Both the position numbers and the translations under genes were made by a program. The notes beneath the pieces were generated by a model. The model was not told the origin of the DNA. It ran no database searches and saw only the letters and a program-made list of their open reading frames with translations. A stretch of 64,000 bases of DNA from Chitinophagaceae bacterium IBVUCB2 (GTDB lineage: Bacteria > Bacteroidota > Bacteroidia > Chitinophagales > Chitinophagaceae): assembly GCA_002127295.1 (NCBI GenBank), contig NFUV01000003.1:248001-312000 (forward strand), in the 5' to 3' direction. Positions 25,489 through 34,458 of this stretch are shown here, piece after piece. Position 1 is the first letter of the stretch; every line of letters begins with the position of its first letter.

Positions 25489-26451
25489 ATGCTAAAGGAA
25501 ATTCAATCAACAGGAAATAAAGACACCCGCAGTGGTTTTGGAGACGGTATTGTGGAAGCTGCCCGCAAAAACTCAAACATAGTTGCCCTTACTGCTGACC
25601 TTGCTGGTTCATTGAAACTGAACCAGTTTATGAAAGAATTTCCTGAACGTTTTATACAAGTGGGGATTGCTGAAGCCAATATGATCGGTATTGCAGCTGG
25701 CTTGACCATCGGTGGAAAAATTCCTTTCACTACTACTTTTGCTAACTTTTCTACAGGGAGGGTGTATGACCAAATTCGCCAATCTGTTGCTTATAGTGGC
25801 AAGAATGTAAAAATCTGTGCATCACATGCCGGACTTACATTAGGTGAGGATGGAGCCACACACCAGATCTTAGAAGATATTGGCTTAATGAAGATGCTTC
25901 CAGGCATGACAGTAATAGTGCCATGCGATTATGCACAAACTAAAGCCGCTACTGAAGCTATTGCAGAATTTGAAGGACCGGTTTATCTGCGTTTTGGCCG
26001 TCCTGTTTGGCCAATATTTACTTCAGACAGACCATTTGAAATTGGCAAAGCACAACAATTTTCTGAAGGCACTGATGTTTCCTTTTTTGCCTGTGGTCAC
26101 CTGGTATGGAATGCTATACAAGCTGGTGCCATTTTGCAGGAAAAAGGAATTAGTGTGGAAGTAATAAATATTCATACGATAAAACCATTGGATGAGGAAG
26201 CGGTACTTAAATCTATTCGCAAAACAAAAGCTGTGGTAACTGCTGAAGAACATAATATCATTGGCGGATTGGGCGATGCCATTGCACAATGTGCTGCTAA
26301 AAACTTCCCGGTGCCCATCGAATATGTTGGTACAAAAGATACATTTGGAGAAAGTGGTAAGCCAACTGAATTGTTGAAAAAATATGGTTTGGATATTCCG
26401 GATATTGTAGCGGCAGCGGAAAAAGTAATAGCAAGAAAAAACAAGGGTTAA
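25489..26451 (+). CDS. Transketolase, C-terminal (pyrimidine-binding) subunit
   Basis: The 320-aa protein corresponds to the C-terminal half of transketolase. The pyrimidine-binding domain spans about residues 10-170 (VALTADLAGS, with Glu in QVGIAEANMIGIAAGL as the cofactor-activating acid). The C-terminal domain spans about 190-310 (VEVINIHTIKPLDEEAVLKS). Split transketolases need an N-terminal subunit that binds the diphosphate of thiamine diphosphate. No such gene lies within 25 kb on either side. The gene has its own promoter and terminator. It serves the pentose phosphate pathway, or possibly another transketolase-like reaction if the partner differs. Confidence 0.9.
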   Translation: MLKEIQSTGNKDTRSGFGDGIVEAARKNSNIVALTADLAGSLKLNQFMKEFPERFIQVGIAEANMIGIAAGLTIGGKIPFTTTFANFSTGRVYDQIRQSVAYSGKNVKICASHAGLTLGEDGATHQILEDIGLMKMLPGMTVIVPCDYAQTKAATEAIAEFEGPVYLRFGRPVWPIFTSDRPFEIGKAQQFSEGTDVSFFACGHLVWNAIQAGAILQEKGISVEVINIHTIKPLDEEAVLKSIRKTKAVVTAEEHNIIGGLGDAIAQCAAKNFPVPIEYVGTKDTFGESGKPTELLKKYGLDIPDIVAAAEKVIARKNKG

Positions 26452-26472
26452 TAGATTGTTTTAAAGTATTTG

Positions 26473-26510
26473 AGCAGGTTCTTCTATTATTGAACCTGCT
26501 TTTTTATTTT
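26473..26510 (+). terminator. Terminator of the transketolase half gene
   Basis: AGCAGGTTC (26473-26481) pairs with GAACCTGCT (26492-26500) around a 10-nt loop, followed by a long U tract. Confidence 0.88.
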
Positions 26511-26578
26511 TAATAATTGAAAATCGTTTTAAACAATTGGACTTCGCCACATTCTAACCGAACCAAACCCCGGCATTA

Positions 26579-27133
26579 ATGTCCCTGACTATAACAAGTG
26601 ATAGTGAGTTACTCGTTCAATTTCGTAACCCTGATACGAAGGAGAAAGCTTATACCAGTCTCATTAAAAAATACCAGGAAAAGCTATACTGGCATATAAG
26701 AAGAATGGTGGTTGATCATGATGATGCGAATGATGTACTTCAAAATGTATTGATACGGGTGTGGAATGGCCTGCAAAATTTTAGAGAAGACAGCCAACTA
26801 TATACTTGGCTTTACAGGATTGCCACCAATGAATGCCTCACCTTCCTGGAACAACAAAAAAAGAAAAGTGCCGTAAGCTTTAGTGATGTAGAAAGTGGCC
26901 TGAGTAATAAAATAAAGGCCGACCAGCATTTTGACCCTAATAAGTTAGAGTGGAAACTGCAATTAGCCATACAGCAACTTCCTGATAAACAGCGAATAGT
27001 ATTTGGCTTACGATATTATGATGAGATGCCATATGAGGAAATGAGCCGTGTGTTGGAAACCAGCGAAGGGGCTTTAAAGGCCAGTTACCACCATGCTGTC
27101 AAAAAAATTGAGGATTATATGCTAAATCATTAA
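26579..27133 (+). CDS. ECF-type RNA polymerase sigma factor
   Basis: The 184-aa protein has region 2 (YQEKLYWHIRRMVVDHDDAN, DVLQNVLIRVWNGL, then YTWLYRIATNECLTFL) and region 4 (LPDKQRIVFGLRYYDEMPYE, then SEGALKASYHHAVKKIE). The conserved regions 1 and 3 of housekeeping sigma factors are absent, as expected for ECF factors. A membrane protein with a short helical N-terminus and a small periplasmic protein follow on the same strand, at 37 and 11 bp. This suggests a sigma / anti-sigma / periplasmic-modulator operon responding to an envelope signal. No standard promoter was seen upstream. Confidence 0.92.
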   Translation: MSLTITSDSELLVQFRNPDTKEKAYTSLIKKYQEKLYWHIRRMVVDHDDANDVLQNVLIRVWNGLQNFREDSQLYTWLYRIATNECLTFLEQQKKKSAVSFSDVESGLSNKIKADQHFDPNKLEWKLQLAIQQLPDKQRIVFGLRYYDEMPYEEMSRVLETSEGALKASYHHAVKKIEDYMLNH

Positions 27134-27170
27134 ACTTTTAAAGGCTAAATCCATCTTAGTTAGGCATCAA

Positions 27171-27953
27171 ATGAACAACAGAGACAACATATTACAAGAA
27201 CTGCAGGAATTGGAAAGCATGTTAGCTAATTCTGCTCCTCAAAACACTTATGCTGTTCCGGCCGGGTATTTTGAAGGGTTGGCAGAACAGGTGCTGAACA
27301 AGATCAAAGTAATGGAGGCAGGTAATGCTGCAGATGAATTGAATGTATTATCTCCTAGCATGGCTAATTTCTCTAAAGCGATGCCTTACAAAGTATCGGA
27401 AGGATATTTTGAAGGGCTGGCTGAAAAAATGTTGACCATAGTACAAGAAAAGAAGCAGCAATCAGCAAAAGAAGAATTGGAAAGCATTTCGCCACTATTA
27501 AGTGGTTTGAAAAAAGAAATGCCATACAGCATACCACAAGATTATTTTGAAAATACAATCCAGGTATCTGCTAAACCCCAAATAAAAGTAATTTCTATCA
27601 GCAGTAGAAAATGGTTCCGTTATGCAGCAGCAGCTGTGGTAGTAGGAGTAATTGCGATGGCAGGGTTTCTTTATTTAAACCAATCAGGTGATATTACTGC
27701 CAGATCTTTGGCCAAATTTGAAAAAAGACTAAACAAAGAAATTAAAAAGACCAGCGATAAAGAATTAGATGAGTTCATACAACAATTTTCAGAAGCGGGA
27801 TTAACCGGAGAAGAGAAAGTTTCTACTGCGGATGATAAAGAAGTAAAAGAGTTGCTGAAAGATATTCCAGAAACCGAGTTGAAAGAATTTTTAGAAGAAA
27901 CTTCAGAGACTGGAACTACCACTTCTACTGAAGACCCTTCAATAATGAATTAA
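27171..27953 (+). CDS. Putative anti-sigma-like membrane protein with three YFE repeats
   Basis: The 260-aa protein has one transmembrane helix (about residues 149-168). The N-terminal, probably cytoplasmic, part has three copies of a motif: YAVPAGYFEGLAEQVLNKI (27-45), YKVSEGYFEGLAEKMLTIV (73-91) and YSIPQDYFENTIQ (119-131), about 46 residues apart. The C-terminal part is acidic and helical (KELLKDIPETELKEFLEE). Position behind an ECF sigma gene suggests sigma binding, with the repeats as possible sigma-contact segments; this is inference. It has no zinc-binding HxxxCxxC motif of classical anti-sigma factors. Confidence 0.72.
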   Translation: MNNRDNILQELQELESMLANSAPQNTYAVPAGYFEGLAEQVLNKIKVMEAGNAADELNVLSPSMANFSKAMPYKVSEGYFEGLAEKMLTIVQEKKQQSAKEELESISPLLSGLKKEMPYSIPQDYFENTIQVSAKPQIKVISISSRKWFRYAAAAVVVGVIAMAGFLYLNQSGDITARSLAKFEKRLNKEIKKTSDKELDEFIQQFSEAGLTGEEKVSTADDKEVKELLKDIPETELKEFLEETSETGTTTSTEDPSIMN

Positions 27954-27964
27954 GCCTATTAACA

Positions 27965-28384
27965 ATGAAACGATTTTTACTCATATTGACCTTATTCATT
28001 TCTACCACTTTGGTGGCTTTTGCACAGGATGATGAGCCAGAAGACCGTATGGGAAAGTTGCAGGAAAAAATGCAGCAGTACATACAAAAAAGGCTGAACA
28101 TGTCTAAATCCGAATCAGAAAAATTCAGTCCTATATTTCTCCGTTATATTGTTGAGCTCAGAAAAACTCACCGGGAAAATAAAGCAGACCGCCCTATGTT
28201 ACAATTAAAAGTGGCTGAGTTAAGAATACGTTTCAGGGATGAATTTCGACAAGTAGTAGATGAGCAAAGAGCTAATAAAGTATTCCAGCACCAAAAAGAA
28301 TTTGAAGATAAGATACGGCAGGAAATACTTGAAAGAAGGATGAACAAGCCCGGAGGGACAAGAAGAAATAAAGCTTTATTATAA
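27965..28384 (+). CDS. Small periplasmic helical protein of the ECF operon
   Basis: The 139-aa protein has a signal peptide (MKRFLLILTLFISTTLVAFA, then QDD). The mature part is highly charged and predicted fully helical (LQEKMQQYIQKRLNMSKSES, then RFRDEFRQVVDEQRANKVFQ). The size and style recall Spy/CpxP-type periplasmic sensors, but I see no clear LTxxQ motif, so that relation is only a resemblance. It follows the anti-sigma-like gene by 11 bp and is probably co-transcribed. Its role may be to sense misfolded protein or envelope damage for the sigma system. Confidence 0.7.
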   Translation: MKRFLLILTLFISTTLVAFAQDDEPEDRMGKLQEKMQQYIQKRLNMSKSESEKFSPIFLRYIVELRKTHRENKADRPMLQLKVAELRIRFRDEFRQVVDEQRANKVFQHQKEFEDKIRQEILERRMNKPGGTRRNKALL

Positions 28385-28422
28385 TTCACCTTATTTGAAC
28401 GAGGTGTTTTTCATAGGTTAGC

Positions 28423-28452
28423 AAAGGCCGGTTCTATTAAGAGCCGGCCTTT
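28423..28452. terminator. Bidirectional terminator between ECF operon and metallo-hydrolase gene
   Basis: AAAGGCCGGTTC (28423-28434) pairs with GAGCCGGCCTTT (28441-28452), with one G-U. It separates convergent genes. A weaker hairpin (CACCT/AGGTG, 28387-28406) followed by five T residues precedes it. Confidence 0.8.
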
Positions 28453-28456
28453 ATTA

Positions 28457-29197
28457 TTAGGAAAATTTCCAAACGGGATTTTTTACGTCATGATAAAAAA
28501 GAAAAGTCCATTTTTCCTGTTCTCCTCTTTCCCACCACTCTTGCCTGAGTTCCATTGCTTTTTTCCCATCAAAATCATATTTGGCTGCAAAGCGGTGTTT
28601 CATCTGCTGTAATTGTGGCGCATCATCAGCACCAAAGAAAATTGTTTCTTCCTTCTCTTTTATCCAAAATACCTGGTGCTGGGGTGAATGAGCTCCTGTT
28701 ATTTCATAATGAATGTAATCGTCAAGTATTCCTTTACCTTCCAATAAGGTTACTTGTTCAGAATTCTGGAGACAAACTAATTCTTCCGGTATATAAGAAG
28801 GAAATCCTTTTTTAAATGCAAAAGCAAGTTCAGATTGTTGAATATAATAAGTGGCATTGGGCAATGAAAGCCTCCCACCCAGTCCATCTCTTTCTACTCC
28901 TACACCTCCTGCATGATCTTTATGCAAATGGCTCATCAATACTTTGGTTACTTCTGAAGGATTTATACCAGCATCCATCAGGTTTTGGTGAAGTTGCAAG
29001 GTTCCATTCTTCTCAAAACCAAGTCCGGCATCCAACAGCAAAATGTCTTTAGAAGTAATGACGACAAAGGGCTGAACTTCTACCAGCAAGCTACCAACTG
29101 GTCTTGATTGTATATCATCCTTTGTATCATCAAACGGAACAAAGAGTTTTGTTTTATCAATAGTGAATGTGCCTTCGGAGAGTGGAATAATTTTCAT
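28457..29197 (-). CDS. Metallo-beta-lactamase fold hydrolase
   Basis: The 246-aa protein has the MBL metal motif HLHKDH (HxHxDH, residues 90-95, in LMSHLHKDHAGG), a leading strand LLLDAGLGF, the later ligands His174 region (ITGAHSPQHQ) and FFGADDA, and a C-terminal His (LFYHDVK). This is a complete dinuclear zinc site. There is no signal peptide, so it is cytoplasmic. The substrate cannot be predicted; relatives include lactonases and general hydrolases. It stands alone between convergent ECF genes and the rod operon on the same strand. Confidence 0.88.
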   Translation of the reverse strand: MKIIPLSEGTFTIDKTKLFVPFDDTKDDIQSRPVGSLLVEVQPFVVITSKDILLLDAGLGFEKNGTLQLHQNLMDAGINPSEVTKVLMSHLHKDHAGGVGVERDGLGGRLSLPNATYYIQQSELAFAFKKGFPSYIPEELVCLQNSEQVTLLEGKGILDDYIHYEITGAHSPQHQVFWIKEKEETIFFGADDAPQLQQMKHRFAAKYDFDGKKAMELRQEWWERGEQEKWTFLFYHDVKNPVWKFS

Positions 29198-29287
29198 TAG
29201 ATATTTTTATTGATTTTGGCCACATGGAATTCGCAGCAAGTAAAAATTCCTTGCCATGTCTTCTCGCTGCTCATTTCATACTGCAAA

Positions 29288-30634
29288 TTACCGTAAAACC
29301 ATTTGCCGGTCAGCATCCAGCCGTATCAAAATAAAAAGCATAATCGTAAAAGTGAGTAAGGATGTTCCCCCATAACTAATAAATGGAAGTGGGATACCGA
29401 TTACAGGAGCCAATCCAACTGTCATTGCTACGTTGATAGCTATATGAAAAAAGAATACTGCTGCTACGCCGTAAGCATAACAACGGCTAAAAGTGCTTCG
29501 CTGTCGTTCCGCTATCGTAACAATCCTGAAAAGCAGGATAAGGTATAAACCCAATAATACAAAACTCCCTGCAAAACCAAAACCTTCACCAACGGTGCAG
29601 AAAATAAAATCCGTTCGCTGCTCAGGCACAAAATCATACCTTGTTTGTGTTGCATTTAAAATGCCTTTACCCCAAACTCTTCCGCTACCAATAGCAATTT
29701 TTGATTGACGCACATTATAGCTGCTACCACTCTCCTTTTTCTTTTTTGATTCTGCAGCCGTCAGTATTTCTCCTTGTCCGGGTTCGAGGTAAGGATTATC
29801 TTTTCCAAATAAATCATAAATACGTTCCACCTGGTGGCGTTGTAATACGTTTTTAAAAATGAAAGGAACAGCAAACCGCTGAACACCTACACAAAGAGCC
29901 CATATAAGAACAATGGCAATAAAGATTCCCCGGTCTCTTTTGATCTGTCTTCTAAATATATAAATGATAATGGCCGCCATAGCGGTTAGAATAATTGCCA
30001 ATGTATTGGGATCCACCACTATCGTTGCTACCACTAAAGCTGCTATCGCAAATCCGATGAGAAGAATAATAGAAGGAAGACCTTCCCTGTACATCACAAT
30101 AAAAAAAGAGAAAAACACCAAGGCCAAACCAGTCTCACTCTGAAGTAAAGTAAGTGCGGCGGGAAAAAGTGCTATACCAGCAGCAATTAATTGAGATCGG
30201 ACTTTGGTAAAATCCGTTTCAGGTCGTGAAAGATATTTAGCTAATGCCAGTGCTACGAATATTTTACAAAATTCTGCCGGCTGAAAATTAAAGGCTCCCA
30301 GTTTAATAATAGATTCTGTCCCTTTTATATTAGAGTGAAAGGGGAATACCAGCAACAACATAAATATTCCCACCGCATAACCCAGGTTCGCTGTAGCAGA
30401 AAAAAACTTACTGTCAGTTAGCAGAATAAATAAAGCCAGCACTGCTCCAATACCAAAAAAATAAAACTGCTTGCTGTAATCCGTTTTAAATGCTAGGAAA
30501 CTTCTTACTAAAGGTTCGCCTTCTTTATAAGTTGCAGCAAAAATGGCCGTCAACCCGATGGCAACTAAAAGCAGGTAGATCCACACCAGGCTCCAATCTA
30601 TTCCTTTCGATATAGCAGGGTTTCGCTGACTCAT
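29288..30634 (-). CDS. rodA: Rod-shape peptidoglycan glycosyltransferase RodA
   Basis: RodA polymerises lipid II during cell elongation, working with PBP2. The 448-aa protein has about ten transmembrane helices and SEDS-family segments: FQPAEFCKIFVALALAKYLS, IGSGRVWGKGILNATQTRYD, PEQRTDFIFCTVGEGFGF and GIPLPFISYGGTSLLTF. Its start overlaps the mrdA stop by 4 bp (ATGA), so translation is coupled. It is the last gene of mreB-mreC-mreD-mrdA-rodA. A soluble insert (residues 280-300, KESGSSYNV) interrupts the family core, as in other Bacteroidota versions. Confidence 0.95.
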   Translation of the reverse strand: MSQRNPAISKGIDWSLVWIYLLLVAIGLTAIFAATYKEGEPLVRSFLAFKTDYSKQFYFFGIGAVLALFILLTDSKFFSATANLGYAVGIFMLLLVFPFHSNIKGTESIIKLGAFNFQPAEFCKIFVALALAKYLSRPETDFTKVRSQLIAAGIALFPAALTLLQSETGLALVFFSFFIVMYREGLPSIILLIGFAIAALVVATIVVDPNTLAIILTAMAAIIIYIFRRQIKRDRGIFIAIVLIWALCVGVQRFAVPFIFKNVLQRHQVERIYDLFGKDNPYLEPGQGEILTAAESKKKKESGSSYNVRQSKIAIGSGRVWGKGILNATQTRYDFVPEQRTDFIFCTVGEGFGFAGSFVLLGLYLILLFRIVTIAERQRSTFSRCYAYGVAAVFFFHIAINVAMTVGLAPVIGIPLPFISYGGTSLLTFTIMLFILIRLDADRQMVLR

Positions 30635-32727
30635 GCAATTTTTACAGTGCGGGGTTTGCGAAAATATTTTTCATCCGGCAACATGGCAACTGCTTTTTTA
30701 TGTTCCTTTTGTGAACCGGGAGTTTCTCTTTTTATTGGCGAGACAGGTTCATTTTTTTCTATAGTAAATCGTTCCAGGTAGGAACTGTCTTTTGTTTTTT
30801 GAAACCAATCCATTGCCCTTACCGAATCTGTTTTGTATTGTAATCGTTTAAAATAAGCCGGCATAAGGTTCGCTTTTGAAATACGTTCTACATCAGCTAC
30901 ACTTTTTTTCTGAATGGTATCGTTCAAATATTTTTCAATTAATATCCTGGCTATGGGACCGCCCCAGGTGGCACCAAAGCCTGCATTTTGTACGCAAACA
31001 GCAATGGCGATTCTTGGATTATCTTTTGGTGCAAAACAAACAAACATAGAGTTGTTGGGCAATTTAATCCTGCGGTTATCCAACACCGTATACGTTTCCG
31101 CGGTACCGGTTTTTGCACACACTTCAATACCTGGTATTTGCGCTACTCTTGCAGTACCAAATTTTACCACATCACTCATTCCTTCTATTACTGCCCTGAA
31201 TGATGAATCATCAATATGAGTCAGCACATTATGCTTAACCCTGAACTTATTCATGATAGTGGAATCATCAGCCGTTTCATCTTCAATTTTGTCAACAAAA
31301 TGCGGCGTATAAAAATATCCTTTATTTGCAATAAGAGCCATTGCATTGGCCAGCTGTAATGGTGTCGCCTGCATTTTATCCTGACCTATACCCAATGTAA
31401 GATTAGTACAAGAATTCCAGCGACCGGCATTCTCTTTATTATAAACTGATGTATCCGGAATATTACCTTTGTTTTCGCTGGGCAGATCAATACCGAGTTT
31501 TACTCCCAATCCAAACTTATTCATATACTCTCTCCACTTCAGGTAACCAAGTTTTGGATTACCATATTTAGGATTATCTGCTTCTAATCTATACAAATGT
31601 GTGAAATAGGAGTTACATGAATAAGCGATAGCGGCTCTTAAATTTGCCGAGTGGCCACCACCCGAGTGAGTGCAGGCTGGTTTTCCGGAACCACATCCTA
31701 CATAGCGACCGCCACAAGGATAGCCATATGCTGGGGTGATAAGGCCTTCATCCAATGCAACTAAAGCACCGATGGGTTTAAAAGTTGAACCAGGCTCATA
31801 TAACCCATTGATAGCTCGGTTCAACATTGGTCCCGTAACATCCAGTACCATCTTACTGTAGTTTTTACTCTTCTCAGGACCAGTCAAATCATTGGGGTTA
31901 AAATTAGGACCCGAGACCATTGCTAGTATGCCTCCTGTTTTTGGGTCAATAGCAACAAGACCACCTACTTTATTACTCATTAATTTTTCTGCCAGTTGTT
32001 GCAGTTCTATATCTATATAGGTCTTTAACCCACGACCCGCTATAGCTGATGTATCAAAAGCTCCTTTCTCAAATTGTCCAACTAACCTGTTTTTATTATC
32101 CTTAATAAGATACTGCACCCCCCGCTGTCCCATCAACACATTTTCATAATAAGATTCCAATCCGTTTTGTCCTTTATAGTCTCCCATCCTGTAAAAATTG
32201 CCGGACGCTTCAATTTGTTTTGGATTTACCTCGCTGATATAACCTAATATATGGGCAGCCGCATTAAACGGATATGACCTTACTGGTCTTTCAACCATAG
32301 CAAAACCGGGGAACTGCCAGCTGTTTTCTTCAAACCGGGCTTGTTGTTCGGGAGTTAGTAGATCTTCAAATATGGAAGGACGAACAGAAGTATTTTTAAA
32401 CCGGGCATCGTTGATCCTTTTTTTAAATTCTGTAATATCCATCTTCATCAACCGGCAAAATTCCAACGTATCAATATTTTTTACCTCCGCTGGAGTTACC
32501 AACAAATCAAATATGAGAGTATTGTTTAGAATGGCTTTACCCTTTCTATCGTAGATAATTCCTCTCTCCGGATAAATTATTTTCTGAAATACAGCATTAT
32601 CCATCGCCAGCTGCCGGTACTTACCTTCTACTACCTGCAGGTAAAATAATTGCACGATGATAATAACAAACGCAACAAGAAAAATAAGGCGGATGATTCG
32701 GCTTCTTGATTGGTTAAACACAGACAT
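30631..32727 (-). CDS. mrdA: Penicillin-binding protein 2 (transpeptidase of rod elongation)
   Basis: PBP2 cross-links peptidoglycan with RodA. The 698-aa protein has an N-terminal membrane anchor (residues 12-32), a dimerisation/pedestal domain (55-240) and the transpeptidase domain with SxxK Ser314-Lys317 (GSTFKP), SCN (370-372) and KTG (539-541). Between the first two motifs lies a Cys/His-rich loop (Cys338, Cys345, Cys352, His354, His359). E. coli PBP2 binds zinc in this area, so a metal site is likely. It overlaps rodA by 4 bp and is separated from mreD by a 244-bp gap. Confidence 0.95.
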   Translation of the reverse strand: MSVFNQSRSRIIRLIFLVAFVIIIVQLFYLQVVEGKYRQLAMDNAVFQKIIYPERGIIYDRKGKAILNNTLIFDLLVTPAEVKNIDTLEFCRLMKMDITEFKKRINDARFKNTSVRPSIFEDLLTPEQQARFEENSWQFPGFAMVERPVRSYPFNAAAHILGYISEVNPKQIEASGNFYRMGDYKGQNGLESYYENVLMGQRGVQYLIKDNKNRLVGQFEKGAFDTSAIAGRGLKTYIDIELQQLAEKLMSNKVGGLVAIDPKTGGILAMVSGPNFNPNDLTGPEKSKNYSKMVLDVTGPMLNRAINGLYEPGSTFKPIGALVALDEGLITPAYGYPCGGRYVGCGSGKPACTHSGGGHSANLRAAIAYSCNSYFTHLYRLEADNPKYGNPKLGYLKWREYMNKFGLGVKLGIDLPSENKGNIPDTSVYNKENAGRWNSCTNLTLGIGQDKMQATPLQLANAMALIANKGYFYTPHFVDKIEDETADDSTIMNKFRVKHNVLTHIDDSSFRAVIEGMSDVVKFGTARVAQIPGIEVCAKTGTAETYTVLDNRRIKLPNNSMFVCFAPKDNPRIAIAVCVQNAGFGATWGGPIARILIEKYLNDTIQKKSVADVERISKANLMPAYFKRLQYKTDSVRAMDWFQKTKDSSYLERFTIEKNEPVSPIKRETPGSQKEHKKAVAMLPDEKYFRKPRTVKIA

Positions 32728-32971
32728 GGATCGAAGTACGAAGTACGAGTTATTGACTAGGAGGTGAAGAAATAATAATGAAATACAAAGTACGAATTAC
32801 CTGAGGCGGTTTCCAAATCTATTTAGCAATAAAAAATATAAAATTTAGTACCAACCTATGTATTCAGAAATCTCACCCGAATCTCCAATATGAAAAATAA
32901 ATTACTCCTTAGACACTAGTGTGGACTTGCAAGAAATAATCTTTGTTAATAGAATAATATGTAGCAGAAAT
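32728..32971. other. 244-bp gap inside the rod-shape operon with short repeats
   Basis: No gene is seen. Near 32735-32752 the phrase GAAGTACGAAGTACGAG is a short tandem repeat, and AAAGTACGAATTAC at about 32785 repeats it. The rest is AT-rich. A promoter for mrdA-rodA could lie here, but no strong element was found. Confidence 0.4.
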
Positions 32972-33505
32972 CTACGCCGTATTTGTACGGAATTTCAGTT
33001 TTCTTGGAACAAGTAATTCGGTTGTAAAGATCAGCAACATACTGATGGCGGTAGTAGATATTACTTTAATGATGAAGTCGAGGAAATTCCCCACATCTAG
33101 CCATTGAAGAAACACCATATAACCATGATGGAGAAGTGTTAGGATAAACACATATACCGCATAAGGCGTCCACTGCATTGCTTTGGGAGATGGCTCCCTG
33201 TAGTTGAACTCAGAAGTATCTTTTGGTGTAAGAATATTGATAACGAAAGGACGTACATAAGCAACGAGTACGCAGGCAGCGGCGTGTAAGCCCGGTGTCA
33301 TTGTAAAATAATCAAGCACCAGCCCTGTAATAAACCCAATAACCAACAACCACTGCCGGGAAACGGAGAAAGGCAACCAAAGAATGAACAGGTAGTATAT
33401 ATATGGAGTAATGTACCGGTGCAGGTGTGGGATCTTGTTTAAGATGTATACCTGTATCAGTATGAACAAAGCAAACCGTATTATATTTCTTACGAGGTCA
33501 CTCAC
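32972..33505 (-). CDS. mreD: Rod-shape-determining protein MreD
   Basis: MreD is an integral membrane scaffold of the elongasome. The 177-aa protein is almost entirely hydrophobic, with five or six transmembrane helices (for example FALFILIQVYILNKIPHL and YLFILWLPFSVSRQWLLVIG). Sequence conservation in MreD is low, so the assignment rests on size, topology and position between mreC (4-bp overlap) and mrdA. Nothing is unusual in the frame. Confidence 0.88.
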   Translation of the reverse strand: MSDLVRNIIRFALFILIQVYILNKIPHLHRYITPYIYYLFILWLPFSVSRQWLLVIGFITGLVLDYFTMTPGLHAAACVLVAYVRPFVINILTPKDTSEFNYREPSPKAMQWTPYAVYVFILTLLHHGYMVFLQWLDVGNFLDFIIKVISTTAISMLLIFTTELLVPRKLKFRTNTA

Positions 33506-34380
33506 TTAACTGTTTTTTTGGGATCCTCAATTTTCTTTTTAGTCTCCTGGTTTAGCTTTACCTGCTCATCGTATTCTAAATTCATAATAATATGCACTTG
33601 CTGCAGGTTATAAAAATTAGCGGCGGTTTTTACTTTTAATATGTACATACCAGTAGCATTATCAAGCTTTTTATCTGCAACAGTGCCTACAATATAACCG
33701 GGAGGAAAATTGAAAGACACTTTGCTGGTAAGTACTGTGTCACCTAATTTAATATCTACTGTTTTGGGAATTCGTTTCAATACTAAGAATTGCGGATCTT
33801 TTCCATCCCACTCTACCGTACCTATTTCGCCGGTTTTTTTCAACGAAGCGCTGACTGTACTTTGTACATGCAACAGACTCATTACCTGGGAAAAGTTGGG
33901 ACTTACATTTACCACTTTGCCTACTACACTTCCATCAGAACTAATAACGGCCATATTATCCGAAACTCCCTGCGCAGAGCCACGGTTTAATTGAATATAG
34001 TTTTTTTGTGCATTGATAGTATTATATACTACGGTAGCTGGTCTTGAAGTGTATCGGCGATAATTACCTAATGTATCATATGGAATAGAATCCTGGATGA
34101 TTCCCATGATAGTATCCCGATGCATAAAATTTCGGGACTGGAGGTTTAACAAAGAATCGTTGAGGCGGTGCACTCTCTTGTTTTCTTCTTTCAACGTAAA
34201 ATAATCTTCTACCTTATTATATTGAGAGTTAATACGGCCGGTCATCTCATTGGCTACACCCAAAAATTTTGCCCGGTGGAATTTATTGTAACTGTATAAA
34301 AACCATAGTGCCACTATCTGCAATAGCAGGAAAGTGAAGAATGTAAAATAGCGGCGGATAAACAGGAATACGTTACGCAT
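33502..34380 (-). CDS. mreC: Rod-shape-determining protein MreC
   Basis: MreC is a periplasmic filament-forming scaffold that activates PBP2-RodA. The 292-aa protein has one N-terminal transmembrane helix (FTFLLLQIVALWFLYSY), a coiled coil (about residues 45-85) and the two-barrel MreC core (TVVYNTINAQKNYIQLNRGS, then VVGKVVNVSPNFSQVMSLLH). It overlaps mreD by 4 bp and starts 78 bp after mreB. A short basic tail (KKKIEDPKKTVK) follows the core. Confidence 0.94.
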   Translation of the reverse strand: MRNVFLFIRRYFTFFTFLLLQIVALWFLYSYNKFHRAKFLGVANEMTGRINSQYNKVEDYFTLKEENKRVHRLNDSLLNLQSRNFMHRDTIMGIIQDSIPYDTLGNYRRYTSRPATVVYNTINAQKNYIQLNRGSAQGVSDNMAVISSDGSVVGKVVNVSPNFSQVMSLLHVQSTVSASLKKTGEIGTVEWDGKDPQFLVLKRIPKTVDIKLGDTVLTSKVSFNFPPGYIVGTVADKKLDNATGMYILKVKTAANFYNLQQVHIIMNLEYDEQVKLNQETKKKIEDPKKTVK

Positions 34381-34458
34381 ATGCTAAGGAACGAAGTAAA
34401 TATAGGATGGTTATAAAGCCACTTCAATTCCCGTGCCTTAAACCTTATACCTTTGAAT

